Assembly: GCF_958431955.1 (NCBI RefSeq)
Contig: NZ_CAUASN010000021.1
Coordinates: 1 to 42,639, forward strand
Direction of reading: 5' to 3'
DNA length: 42,639 nt
DNA from: an uncultured Adlercreutzia sp.
GTDB lineage: Bacteria; Actinomycetota; Coriobacteriia; Coriobacteriales; Eggerthellaceae
Part shown: one piece after another, positions 17,321 to 25,118 of the stretch
Layout: every line of letters starts with the position of its first letter
Numbering within the stretch: the first letter of the stretch is position 1
Position numbers and translations under genes: made by a program
Notes under the pieces: generated by a model
Seen by the model: only the letters and a program-made list of their open reading frames with translations
The model's database searches: none
Told to the model about the DNA's origin: nothing

Positions 17321-17990
17321 GTTGCGCCGGAAGGGGGCGGTCCTTGCCGCCGTGGCCCTTGCCGGCGCCTTGGCCCTGGGCGGGGTGCCCGCGGCGTTCG
17401 CGGAGAGCTTCGTCGAGGAGGTTCCCGACGGCGTGCTCTCCATTGTAGGCGTGAGAACCGAGGCTCTCGGGGAGGCGCGCGAGGCGGCGGCGGGCGAGGA
17501 GCTGCGCCTCGGCTGGTTCTGCGCGCGCGAGATGACGGTGGACACCGATCCGGCCACGGCCGAGCTCGGGGTGAGCTGCGGCATGGACTGGATGTGCGGC
17601 CTAGACCCGTGTTTGTGCGGGTCGTCCGACAGGTGGGGATCGTGCTCGTGCAACGGCCTGGAGGAGCGCGCGCCAGAGGTGGCGTGCACGTCGTCGGACG
17701 AGTCGGTGCTCCGCGTGGAGGCCGAGAGCGGCCGCATTCGGCTTGTGCCCGTCGGCGACGGCGAGGCGGTGCTGTCGCTTGAGGCGTCGATGAGCCATCA
17801 TACGCCGGCGAGCGCGGAGGTGCGGGTGCGCGTCGGCGGCATGGAGGCGGCGGAATGGGCCTGGGCGTCCTTAGCTGCGGCTGCGATTGCGGTTGCAGGA
17901 GCCTGCGCGGCGCTCATAGCCCGGCAGGTGCGGAAAAGGGCCGCTGAGGCACCGGCGGCGGCCGGCGGGAAGGGGGATGACGATGAGTGA
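17304..17990 (+). CDS. Small membrane-anchored Cys-rich/Ig-like protein
   Basis: A 228-aa protein starting at ATG 17304 inside the end of the ATPase gene. It has a signal peptide of about 33 residues (ends VPAAFA), the Cys motif SCGMDWMCGLDPCLCG followed by GSCSCNG (about 92-118), and Ig-like strands ending AVLSLEASMSHH. A membrane helix lies at about 186-208, with a short basic then Gly/Asp tail. The motif spacing is closest to that in the permease at 13452, so the two may have duplicated within the locus or may pair. It is the minimal form of the module. Function unknown; coexpression with the transporter suggests an accessory or ligand-presenting subunit. Confidence 0.85.
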   Translation: MAFSRRLRRKGAVLAAVALAGALALGGVPAAFAESFVEEVPDGVLSIVGVRTEALGEAREAAAGEELRLGWFCAREMTVDTDPATAELGVSCGMDWMCGLDPCLCGSSDRWGSCSCNGLEERAPEVACTSSDESVLRVEAESGRIRLVPVGDGEAVLSLEASMSHHTPASAEVRVRVGGMEAAEWAWASLAAAAIAVAGACAALIARQVRKRAAEAPAAAGGKGDDDE

Positions 17991-18879
17991 CCGACCGGCG
18001 GCGTCCTTTCGCGGGCGCCCAGCCGTTTCACCGCGCAGCGCGGGGACGGCTGTGGGGCTGGTGCTGGCGTTTGCGTTTGCCCTGGCCCTCGGCGGCTGCG
18101 CGGGCGCGAAGGTGACCGATACGTCGCCGACGATGGTCGCGGCGTCGTTTTCGGCGTCGAGCTCTCAGTCCGAGGCGACGCAGAGGGCCGAGATCAGGCT
18201 CGACTTCGATCAGCCCGTCACTGTGGACCAGAACGTCCTGGACGACTTCGAGCTGCTGGTGAACGGTGCGGCGCCCGATCCGTCCACGGTGGCGGTGGAG
18301 GCGCGCGGCGACGCCACCGGCATCACCATTGCCATGCGTCCGAGCCCGGAGGCGAAGGGCGTGGGGGCCGGCGCGTACTTCGCCCTGTACCAGGCCGACG
18401 TATCGCTCGCGTCCAAAGACGCGGGAGGCGCGCTGCCCTCCATCAGGGGGGCCGATGGGTCGGCCGCCGTCATGGCCGATGTCGTTCGCGGGGTATTTCC
18501 CAGCGGCGCGGTGCTGGAGGTGACCGACCAGACGGCGGGCGACGCGGCTGCCGGACGGTGCGCCGCCGCCACGTTCGTCATCACCTCGCCGGCCACCATC
18601 CGGGCGATCACCTGGTTCTCGCCGGACGGCGGCCAGACGAAGGTGCTGAAGCACAACCACACGTTTGCCAGCCAGACGGCCCAGGAGTTCGCCGCCGATC
18701 TAGCGAAGGCGGTGAACTCCTGCTCGGGCGCGGGGGTTGTGGCGACGGCCCGGGGAGATGAGGTGACCTTGCGCGCCTCGTCTCCTGTGGACGGACAGGT
18801 GCTCGAGCCCATATTTGTGGAGGGCATCGGGCAGACCACGGGCGCCTTCGACGCGAGCGATGCGGAAGGGTTCCGCTGA
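17983..18879 (+). CDS. Predicted lipoprotein of unknown function
   Basis: About 298 aa. ATG 17983 is preferred because GGGGGA lies five bases before it; ATG 17977 in the same frame would add two residues. A long basic N-region and a hydrophobic stretch end in the lipobox LGGC, so it should be lipid-anchored outside the membrane. The mature part starts with a beta-sandwich-like segment (RAEIRLDFDQPVTVD) that resembles Ig-like domains with a leading FDQPV strand. A second half contains ITWFSPDGGQTK and HNHTF. The Cys-rich module is absent. It sits between the Cys-rich genes and the FecCD importer, and overlaps both neighbours (8 nt upstream, 1 nt downstream), so it is probably part of the same uptake system. 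Confidence 0.75.
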   Translation: MSDRPAASFRGRPAVSPRSAGTAVGLVLAFAFALALGGCAGAKVTDTSPTMVAASFSASSSQSEATQRAEIRLDFDQPVTVDQNVLDDFELLVNGAAPDPSTVAVEARGDATGITIAMRPSPEAKGVGAGAYFALYQADVSLASKDAGGALPSIRGADGSAAVMADVVRGVFPSGAVLEVTDQTAGDAAAGRCAAATFVITSPATIRAITWFSPDGGQTKVLKHNHTFASQTAQEFAADLAKAVNSCSGAGVVATARGDEVTLRASSPVDGQVLEPIFVEGIGQTTGAFDASDAEGFR

Positions 18880-20009
18880 TGGCGGCGCTTCGATGGCCGG
18901 GGCCGTGCTCGGGGCGCGTAGTGCCCGAATCGGAAGGCCGTCCGGCTGCGTCCGGCAGCGCCGAGGCGGTTCGGGCGGCCGTGGGGCGGCAGCGGGCGCG
19001 GAACGCGGCCGTGGTCGCGGGGCTCGCGCTACTGCTGGCCGCCATGGTGGCTCTCTCGCTGGCCCTCGGGCGCTACGAGGTGGACTTCGGCAGCGTGGCT
19101 GCGGCCGTGGCGGCTCTCGCCAACCCCGACGCGCCGGCGGCCGAGGAGGCGATGCGTCACGCCGGCGTGCTCTTCACGCTGCGCCTTCCCCGGGTGCTTG
19201 CGGCGCTGCTGGTGGGCACGGCGCTGTCGGCTGCAGGCTGCGCGTACCAGGGCATATTCAAGAATCCCATGGTGTCTCCCGATCTTCTGGGAGCATCGGC
19301 CGGCGCCTGCTTCGGCGCGGCCGTGGGCATTCTGCTCTCCTTCGGCGGCCTGGGTATGGAGATCAGCGCCTTCGCCTGCGGGGTTATCGCCGTGGCGGCC
19401 AGCTGGGGACTTTCGTCGGTGCTCGCGCGCCGGGTGGGGAACATTCTGGTGCTCGTGCTCTCGGGCCTGGTGATCGGCCAGCTCTTCCAGGCGTTCACCT
19501 CGGCGGTGAAGTTTCTGGCTGATCCGAACTCGCAGCTTCCCGAGATCACGTTCTGGCTCATGGGCGGCCTTTCGAATGCCGACGAGTTCGACGTGGTCGC
19601 CCTGGCGGTCGCCCTCGCCGTGGGGTTGGCAGGGCTTTTCGCCCTGCGCTGGCGCATAAACGTCATGGCTCTCGGCGACGAGGAGGCGGCCTCGCTGGGG
19701 GTGAGCGTGAAGCGCACGCGCTTGGCGGTAGTCGGGTTCGCGACGCTGCTCACCTCGGCCTCGGTCGCCGTCGCGGGGATGGTCGGTTGGGTGGGGCTCA
19801 TCATTCCCCACCTGGCGCGGTTTCTGGTCGGCCCCGATCATCGGGTCCTCCTGCCCGCCTCGGTGCTGCTGGGAGGGTCGTTCCTGCTGGCGGTGGATGA
19901 CGTGTGCCGCTGCATCTACACCACGGAGATTCCCCTGTCCATCCTGACCGCCATTATCGGCGCGCCCCTGTTCGTGTACCTGGTCTGGCGGCAGAGGGGG
20001 CAGCGATGA
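18879..20009 (+). CDS. FecCD-family ABC importer permease
   Basis: A 376-aa polytopic protein, start ATG overlapping the previous TGA by one base. Conserved FecCD signals are LRLPRVLAALLVGTALSAAG, FKNPMVSPDLLGASAG, the coupling segment GDEEAASLGV and the late VGWVGLIIPHLARFL. About nine or ten helices follow a charged cytoplasmic N-terminus of about 40 residues that is longer than usual. The family (BtuC, FhuB, FecCD, HmuU, MolB) forms type II importers for cobalamin, siderophores, heme and, in MolB of Haemophilus, molybdate/tungstate. It is followed at once by its ATPase and receptor. The protein alone cannot settle the substrate; modD downstream points to Mo/W. Confidence 0.95.
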   Translation: MAALRWPGPCSGRVVPESEGRPAASGSAEAVRAAVGRQRARNAAVVAGLALLLAAMVALSLALGRYEVDFGSVAAAVAALANPDAPAAEEAMRHAGVLFTLRLPRVLAALLVGTALSAAGCAYQGIFKNPMVSPDLLGASAGACFGAAVGILLSFGGLGMEISAFACGVIAVAASWGLSSVLARRVGNILVLVLSGLVIGQLFQAFTSAVKFLADPNSQLPEITFWLMGGLSNADEFDVVALAVALAVGLAGLFALRWRINVMALGDEEAASLGVSVKRTRLAVVGFATLLTSASVAVAGMVGWVGLIIPHLARFLVGPDHRVLLPASVLLGGSFLLAVDDVCRCIYTTEIPLSILTAIIGAPLFVYLVWRQRGQR

Positions 20010-20902
20010 GCGCCGCCCGCGCCTGCGTGTCCGGCACCTCGTGCGCCCCGGATGCGCGCGGTCCTCTGCTGGCCGTGAGGGAAGTGGCCTGCGGCTACGA
20101 GGGCGCCGCGGTGCTCCAGGACGTGTCGTTCCAGCTCGAGGCCGGGACGTCCACCGTGCTGCTCGGCCCCAACGGCGTCGGCAAGACGACGCTCTTCAAG
20201 ACCATCCTGGGCTTTCTGCCGCGGCTGGGCGGGGAGATACTCGTCGACGGCCGCAGCGTCGACGAATGGGGACGCCGCGAGCTCGCGTGCCTGGTGGCCT
20301 ACGTGCCGCAGGCCCACGACACGGCCTTCGGGTTTACCGTGCACGACCTCATCCTCATGGGGCGCACGCCGCATCTGGCGGGGGCCGCCGCGCCCTCGCG
20401 CGACGACGAGCGGGCGGCTAGCGCCATGATCGAGCAGATGGGCCTGGGTCATTTGGCCCAGCGGCCCTGCACGTCGCTCTCGGGAGGCGAGCTGCAGATG
20501 GCGCTCATCGCCCGGGCGCTGGTGCAGCGCCCGCGCATCTTGATGATGGACGAGCCGTGCGCGAACCTGGACGTGGGCAATCAGGCGATCGTGCTCTCGA
20601 AGGTTCGAGAGCTGGCGGATGCCGGGCTGTGCGTGCTCGTGACGTCGCACGATCCCAACCACGCGCTCGTTCTGGGCGATCGCGCCATCGGCGTGTTTCG
20701 CGGCGGCGAGGTCCAGAGCGGCCCGGTGGCCGAGATGCTGACCTGCTCGGTATTGGAGCGGCTGTACGGCGTGCCCGTGGGCATGGGCCGGGTGCACGGC
20801 ATGGACGGCCGCAGCGCGCCGGTATGCGCCCCGCTGATCGGCAGCCCAGCCCCGGTGCGCGCGGGCGGGGAAATCGAGGCGAACAGAGGAGGGAACCTAT
20901 GA
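20006..20902 (+). CDS. FecCD-type ABC importer ATP-binding protein
   Basis: A 298-aa ATPase with its ATG overlapping the permease stop (ATGA). Walker A is GPNGVGKTT, the Q-loop lies in YVPQAHDTAF, the signature is LSGGELQMALIARAL, Walker B is ILMMDEPCANLD and the switch His is in TSHDPNHAL. The YVPQ phrase and FTVHDLILMGR are typical of FepC/BtuD/HmuV-type ATPases. A C-terminal extension of about 40 residues (after GMGRVHGMDG) has no counterpart in the core family. It powers the permease at 18879. Class certain. Confidence 0.95.
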   Translation: MSAARACVSGTSCAPDARGPLLAVREVACGYEGAAVLQDVSFQLEAGTSTVLLGPNGVGKTTLFKTILGFLPRLGGEILVDGRSVDEWGRRELACLVAYVPQAHDTAFGFTVHDLILMGRTPHLAGAAAPSRDDERAASAMIEQMGLGHLAQRPCTSLSGGELQMALIARALVQRPRILMMDEPCANLDVGNQAIVLSKVRELADAGLCVLVTSHDPNHALVLGDRAIGVFRGGEVQSGPVAEMLTCSVLERLYGVPVGMGRVHGMDGRSAPVCAPLIGSPAPVRAGGEIEANRGGNL

Positions 20903-22059
20903 TCGATACGATGGCGGCCCCGGGCGCCCCCCTTTCCCGGCGGCTCTTCCTGAAGGGGGTGGGCGCCTGGGCGGTGGCGTCGCTTATGGCGGGGGCTTCT
21001 GCCTCGCTTGCCGGCTGCGATTTCAGGTCGTGGTCTGCCGCAACGGTGGAGGTGGAGGACATGCTCGGCCGCAGGGTGGCCGTTCCCGAGGTATGCGCCC
21101 GCGTGTTCTGCACGAACCCCATCGGCACCGCGAACGTGTACATGTTGTGCCCCGACAGGCTGGCGGGATGGAACTTCAAGCCCGCGGGCGATAACCAGAA
21201 GTACCTGGAGGCGTCATCGCTTGAGCTGCCGTCGCTGGGCGTGTGGATGGGCGCGGGGGCGGTGCCGAACGCCGAGGAGGTGGCGGCCCAGAGCCCCGAT
21301 GTGCTGCTCTGCTTCTGGACGTGCGACGAGGTGGGGGGCACCATGGCCGACGATATAGCGCAGACGACCCGGATCCCCACCCTCCTGATCGACTACGATA
21401 TCCGCTCGACGCCCGCGTCGTTCCGCTATCTGGGGCGTCTGCTCGGATGCGAGGAGCGCGCCGAGCTGCTCGCATCCTACTGCGAGGACAAGCTCGCGCA
21501 GATCGCGCGCATTGCCGAGACGGTGCCCGAGCAGAATCGCAAGAGCATCTTCTTGGCCCAGGGCGCCGACGGCCTGACGACAGACCCGGTGGGTTCGATG
21601 CATGTGCAGGACGCCCTGGACATCATAGGCGTGACGAACGTCGCGGACATGCCGGGCACCGAGGGCCAGGGCATGGGCATGCCCACGGTGAACCTCGAGC
21701 AGGTGGTGGCATGGAACCCCGACGCCGTGCTCGTGGCCGAGTTCAACATGTCGGATGCGGAGAGCTCCGATATCTACCATGGCCTGTGCCAGGACGTCCA
21801 CTGGGCAAACGTGCCCTGCGTGGCCGCCGGCGAGGTGTATCGCATACCCCAAGGGCCCTTCTCGTGGTTCGGACGGCCCCCCTCCGCCGCTCGGCTGCTC
21901 GGCTGCACGTGGCTTCTGAAGGTCCTCTACCCCGACCAGGCGGTATCTGTCGACATGCGGAGGGAAGTGGAGGACTTCTATGCCCTGTTCTACGGGTTCA
22001 CCGATTTCGATGACGACCTCATGGAGCGGTTGTTGGGCCCAGCCGAGGGCATGGGCTGA
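20899..22059 (+). CDS. Tat-exported lipoprotein substrate-binding protein of the FecCD importer
   Basis: A 386-aa receptor whose ATG overlaps the ATPase stop. The N-terminus holds a textbook twin-arginine motif (SRRLFLKG) and then a lipobox (SLAGC), so it is probably folded in the cytoplasm, exported by Tat and lipid-anchored. The mature part is a class III (PF01497-type) binding protein. VEVEDMLGRRVAVPE opens lobe 1, PDVLLCFWTCDEV is the first lobe helix region and NPDAVLVAEFN the second. The C-terminal SWFGRPPSAARLLGCTWL with LYPDQ resembles the MolA/HemV-type subgroup. Several exposed Trp, Asp and Arg residues could contact ligand. Tat export is less common than Sec export for such receptors. 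Ligand candidates: molybdate/tungstate, heme, cobalamin or ferric chelate. Confidence 0.9.
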   Translation: MIDTMAAPGAPLSRRLFLKGVGAWAVASLMAGASASLAGCDFRSWSAATVEVEDMLGRRVAVPEVCARVFCTNPIGTANVYMLCPDRLAGWNFKPAGDNQKYLEASSLELPSLGVWMGAGAVPNAEEVAAQSPDVLLCFWTCDEVGGTMADDIAQTTRIPTLLIDYDIRSTPASFRYLGRLLGCEERAELLASYCEDKLAQIARIAETVPEQNRKSIFLAQGADGLTTDPVGSMHVQDALDIIGVTNVADMPGTEGQGMGMPTVNLEQVVAWNPDAVLVAEFNMSDAESSDIYHGLCQDVHWANVPCVAAGEVYRIPQGPFSWFGRPPSAARLLGCTWLLKVLYPDQAVSVDMRREVEDFYALFYGFTDFDDDLMERLLGPAEGMG

Positions 22060-22111
22060 CGGTGTTGCCCGCGCGGACTTCCGGCTCTGCGCAGACTTGA
22101 GGGAAAACGCG

Positions 22112-22146
22112 GCCGCTGCGTTGGAAGCGGCAGGGGGAGCTCCCCC
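22112..22146 (+). promoter_or_regulatory. Paired stem-loops in the modD leader
   Basis: In the 120-nt gap before modD, GCCGCT (22112-22117) pairs with AGCGGC (22126-22131), and GGGGG (22133-22137) pairs with CCCCC (22142-22146) around AGCT. The two hairpins stand back to back, about 30 nt before the modD ATG. They could be a partial transcription barrier, a processing site or part of a cis-acting RNA. No known riboswitch consensus could be matched by eye. Confidence 0.4.
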
Positions 22147-22179
22147 GGTAAGAGCGAGAAACAGAAACGAGGAGACGCA

Positions 22180-23031
22180 ATGAACTACGTAAGATTTTCG
22201 GACGCGCGCATCGATCAGATCATCCAGGAGGATCTGCCCTATATCGACCTGACCACCCTGGTGTGCGGCATCGGCGACATCCCGGGCCGTATCGAGTACT
22301 TCACCCGGGAAGACTGCGTGCTCGTGGGCGCGCAGGAGGTGTCGCGCATAGCCGAGAAGCTGGGGGCGCGGACAATTTCATGCACCCCGTCCGGCACGGC
22401 GGTGAAGGCGGGGGACGTCTACGCTGCCTTCGAGGGCACGGCTGAGCAGCTGCATGCCATGTGGAAGGTCTGCCTGAACGTGTTCGACCACCTCTCGGGC
22501 ATCGCCACGAAGACGCGGGGTATGGTGGACGCCGTTCACGCCGTGAATCCGCGCTGCGAGGTGTTCACGACGCGCAAGAGCATGCCCGGCGCCAAGGATC
22601 TCACGTTGAAGGCCATCCTGTGCGGGGGCGCCTACCCCCATCGCCTGGGACTTTCCGAGACGGTCATCGTGTTCTCGCACCATCGGACGTTCCTCGGCGG
22701 GTTCGACGGTTTCGTGGAGGCCCTCCCGCAGATTCGCACGAAGTGCATCGAGAAGAAGCTGTATGTGGAGGCGAACCCCGAGGAGGCCGTCGTCCTGGCG
22801 AAGACGGGCCTGGTGGACGGCATCCAGCTGGACAAGCAGACCCCCGAGCTTCTCAGCGATCTGGTGCGCACGTTGCGCAGCATCGATCCGCGTCTGACTC
22901 TCGTGGCCGCCGGCGGCATCAATCCCCAGAACGCCGCCAACTACGCCGATACGGGGGTGGACGGCCTGGTGACCACGGCGCTGTTCACGGCCAAGCCGAT
23001 CGACATGAGCGTGCGCATGCAGAAACTCTAG
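22180..23031 (+). CDS. modD: ModD, molybdate-transport-associated phosphoribosyltransferase homolog
   Basis: A 283-aa protein with the fold of quinolinate phosphoribosyltransferase (NadC). ATG 22180 follows ACGAGGAG. Key family strings are DLTTLVCGI near the start, TTRKSMPGAKDL, then GGAYPHRLGLSETVIVFSHH, which is typical of ModD rather than NadC, plus the late AAGGIN glycine turn of the barrel. ModD genes are known from molybdate/tungstate transport operons, but their biochemical reaction is not established. Here it follows a FecCD-type importer rather than ModABC, 120 nt downstream of the receptor gene. That is the main argument that the importer handles Mo or W. NadC itself is unlikely because no nadA/nadB gene is nearby. 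Confidence 0.88.
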   Translation: MNYVRFSDARIDQIIQEDLPYIDLTTLVCGIGDIPGRIEYFTREDCVLVGAQEVSRIAEKLGARTISCTPSGTAVKAGDVYAAFEGTAEQLHAMWKVCLNVFDHLSGIATKTRGMVDAVHAVNPRCEVFTTRKSMPGAKDLTLKAILCGGAYPHRLGLSETVIVFSHHRTFLGGFDGFVEALPQIRTKCIEKKLYVEANPEEAVVLAKTGLVDGIQLDKQTPELLSDLVRTLRSIDPRLTLVAAGGINPQNAANYADTGVDGLVTTALFTAKPIDMSVRMQKL

Positions 23032-23104
23032 GACGGCCGCGCGTTCGCGCGGGGCGTAGGCAAAATATCCTTCCAACCTCGCAGGGCTTTAGTTGCCTGT
23101 AGTG

Positions 23105-23329
23105 TAGAATACGGGTCATGAATGGCGCGCCGGTAGGGGCCGGCGCGCGGTGTCCAAGAGGCCGTTTTCCTATCGCGAATCTTGCGTGTCGCGGGCAGCG
23201 TGTCCGCGACGGTAGCCCGCAGGAGGGCGCCGGCGCGCGCCGTGCTCGATTCGCGCGCAGAAAGACGTGCCCCGACTGGGAAGGCATGCCGGCCGCAGGG
23301 GCCGCGCGCCTTTCGGAAAGGAAGGGTCC
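23105..23329 (+). promoter_or_regulatory. Promoter -10 and long structured leader of the alanine symporter
   Basis: TAGAAT at 23105-23110 is a likely -10 element without a clear -35. The transcript leader would be about 210 nt. It contains a perfect 9-bp stem (GCGCGCCGG 23125-23133 with CCGGCGCGC 23140-23148), a 7-bp stem (GTCGCGG 23188-23194 with CCGCGAC 23204-23210) and a GC-rich stretch before the ribosome-binding site AAAGGAAGGG. No known riboswitch class was recognised. The Arg-rich short reading frame here looks non-coding. Confidence 0.4.
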
Positions 23330-24847
23330 ATGACCGAACTGAATGACCTGCTCGTCGCCTGGACGGGCGAGATCGACTCCTTCATGTACACCTACATCCT
23401 GGTGATCCTGCTGGTGTTCGTGGGCATCTACTTCACCATCCGCACCAAGGGCGTGCAGATCCGCTACATCAAGGACATGTTCACCCAGCTCACCGAGAAG
23501 AAGCACGTCGAGGGGCAGAAGTCCATCTCGTCGTTCCAGGCCCTCATGGTGTCCACTGCCTCGCGCGTGGGCACGGGCAACATCGCCGGCATCGCCACGG
23601 CTGTGGCCACCGGCGGCCCGGGCGCCATCTTCTGGATGTGGCTCATGGCGCTCATCGGCGCGGCGTCGGCCTTCATTGAGTCCACCCTGGCCCAGATCTA
23701 CAAGATCCGCGGCAAGGAGGGCGAGTTCCGCGGCGGCCCGGCCTACTACATCCAGCAGGGCCTGGGGCAGCGCTGGCTTGGCATCATCTTCGCCTGGGCG
23801 CTCATCCTGTGCTTCGCCTTCGGCTTCAACGGGCTGCAGGCCTTCAACATGACCTCGGCTCTCGAGTACTACATTCCTGACTACGCCACCAACGGCACGG
23901 CCATCGGTGTGGGCATTGTGCTCATCGTGTTCACCGCCTTCGTCATCTTCGGCGGCGCGAAGCGCATCTCCATCATCACCTCCATTATCGTGCCCATCAT
24001 GGCCATCGCCTACATCGTGCTGGCCGTGTGGACCACGGTGACCAACCTGGGTGAGCTGCCGGCCGTGTTCGGCACCATCTTCCAGTCGGCCTTCAACTTC
24101 CAGTCCATCGCCGGCGGCTTCGCGGGCTCGGTGGTCATGCTCGGCATCAAGCGCGGTCTGTTCTCCAACGAGGCCGGCATGGGCTCGGCGCCGAACGCCG
24201 CCGCCACCGCCAGCGTGTCGCACCCGGTGAAGCAGGGCCTCGTGCAAAGCCTGTCGGTGTACATCGACACGCTGCTCATCTGCACCTGCTCGGCCATGAT
24301 GGTCATGATCTTCTGGGTGCAGGATCCCACCGCCGCCCAGGCCCTGAACGGCATGCCGCTCGTGCAGCTGGCCGTGGCGAACTCCGTGGGCGAGGTGGGC
24401 ATCCACTTCATCACCTTCGCCATCTTTGCCTTCGCGTTCTCCAGCCTCATCGGCAACTACTTCTACGCCGAGACCAACTTCCGCTATATCTTCAAGAACA
24501 CGAAGTGGGGCATGGTGGTCTTCCGCGTGCTGTGCCTGGCCGCCATCTTCTACGGCTGTGTGAACAGCTTCGATCTGGCCTGGAACCTGGCCGACATCTT
24601 CATGGGCTTCATGGCCATCATCAACCTTGTGGCCATCCTGCTTCTGGGCAAGTGGGCCCTCGCGGCGCTCGACGACTACACCCGTCAGCGCAAGGCGGGC
24701 AAGGACCCGGTGTTCTTGGCCTCCAGCGTGCCCGGCATGCCGGCGTGCGAGTGCTGGACCACCGAGGATCTGCCGAGCTACGGCGAGAATCCAGTTGAGG
24801 AGTACATCGAGGAAGCCGCCAACTTCGAGACCGAGGGCCTGAAGTAA
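23330..24847 (+). CDS. Sodium:alanine (AGCS) symporter family protein
   Basis: A 505-aa membrane protein starting at ATG 23330 behind AAAGGAAGGG. It has about eleven helices. The AGCS signature is clear: ASRVGTGNIAGIATAVATGG followed by PGAIFWMWLMALIGAASAF, then GGPAYYIQQGL, and the late GLFSNEAGMGSAPNAAATA. Family members cotransport alanine or glycine with Na+ across the cytoplasmic membrane. The C-terminal about 60 residues are hydrophilic and acidic (SSVPGMPACECWTTEDL), a longer tail than in many relatives. The gene stands alone with its own promoter and a terminator about 230 nt downstream. Amino-acid use fits the asaccharolytic lifestyle inferred for the group. Confidence 0.95.
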   Translation: MTELNDLLVAWTGEIDSFMYTYILVILLVFVGIYFTIRTKGVQIRYIKDMFTQLTEKKHVEGQKSISSFQALMVSTASRVGTGNIAGIATAVATGGPGAIFWMWLMALIGAASAFIESTLAQIYKIRGKEGEFRGGPAYYIQQGLGQRWLGIIFAWALILCFAFGFNGLQAFNMTSALEYYIPDYATNGTAIGVGIVLIVFTAFVIFGGAKRISIITSIIVPIMAIAYIVLAVWTTVTNLGELPAVFGTIFQSAFNFQSIAGGFAGSVVMLGIKRGLFSNEAGMGSAPNAAATASVSHPVKQGLVQSLSVYIDTLLICTCSAMMVMIFWVQDPTAAQALNGMPLVQLAVANSVGEVGIHFITFAIFAFAFSSLIGNYFYAETNFRYIFKNTKWGMVVFRVLCLAAIFYGCVNSFDLAWNLADIFMGFMAIINLVAILLLGKWALAALDDYTRQRKAGKDPVFLASSVPGMPACECWTTEDLPSYGENPVEEYIEEAANFETEGLK

Positions 24848-24879
24848 GCTCGCTCTGGGCCGTATCCCCGCGACGGGAT

Positions 24880-25032
24880 CCGAAGCGCCCGCATTCCGCG
24901 AGAAGGTCCGAAGTGGCCGCATCCCGCGGTCGCATCCCGCGGCAGGCCTGAAGTGGCCGCAGCCCGCGGCCGCGGCCCGTGAGAAGGCCTGAAGTGGCCG
25001 CAGCCCGCGGTCGCATTCTGCGGCAGGCCTGA
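24880..25032 (+). repeat. About 41-bp imperfect tandem repeat
   Basis: GAAGTGGCCGCA recurs at 24910, 24950 and 24991, with a degenerate partial copy near 24881 and another near 25030. Spacing is 40-41 bp. Each unit also holds CCCGCGG and usually AGGCCTGAAG. The array lies directly after the symporter stop codon and before the terminator at 25076, so it is probably transcribed in the 3' untranslated region. Confidence 0.75.
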
Positions 25033-25040
25033 ATCGGGCT

Positions 25041-25056
25041 CTTCGCTCGAGCGAAG
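25041..25056. repeat. 16-bp perfect palindrome
   Basis: CTTCGCTCGAGCGAAG is fully self-complementary. It can fold as a 6-bp stem with a TCGA loop in RNA or serve as a dimeric protein site in DNA. It lies between the 41-bp repeats and the terminator. Confidence 0.5.
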
Positions 25057-25075
25057 ATACGTTTTCTGACCCTTG

Positions 25076-25118
25076 AGGGGCCGCTGGACGGCGCGAAAGC
25101 CGTTCGGCGGCCCCTTTT
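25076..25118 (+). terminator. Intrinsic terminator downstream of the alanine symporter
   Basis: AGGGGCCGC (25076-25084) pairs with GCGGCCCCT (25107-25115), and an inner ACGGC (25088-25092) pairs with GCCGT (25099-25103) around a GCGAAA loop. TTTT follows at 25115-25118. It is a strong stem with a U tract, about 230 nt after the symporter stop. Confidence 0.8.

Noticed and set aside
22060..22179. Cobalamin or molybdenum-cofactor riboswitch before modD
   Set aside because: Some GC-rich stems are present but no conserved box could be aligned by eye, so only a structured leader is reported.
23118..23333. Small 71-residue frame upstream of the alanine symporter
   Set aside because: Arg/Gly-rich, overlaps stem-loops and the ribosome-binding site; better explained as a leader.
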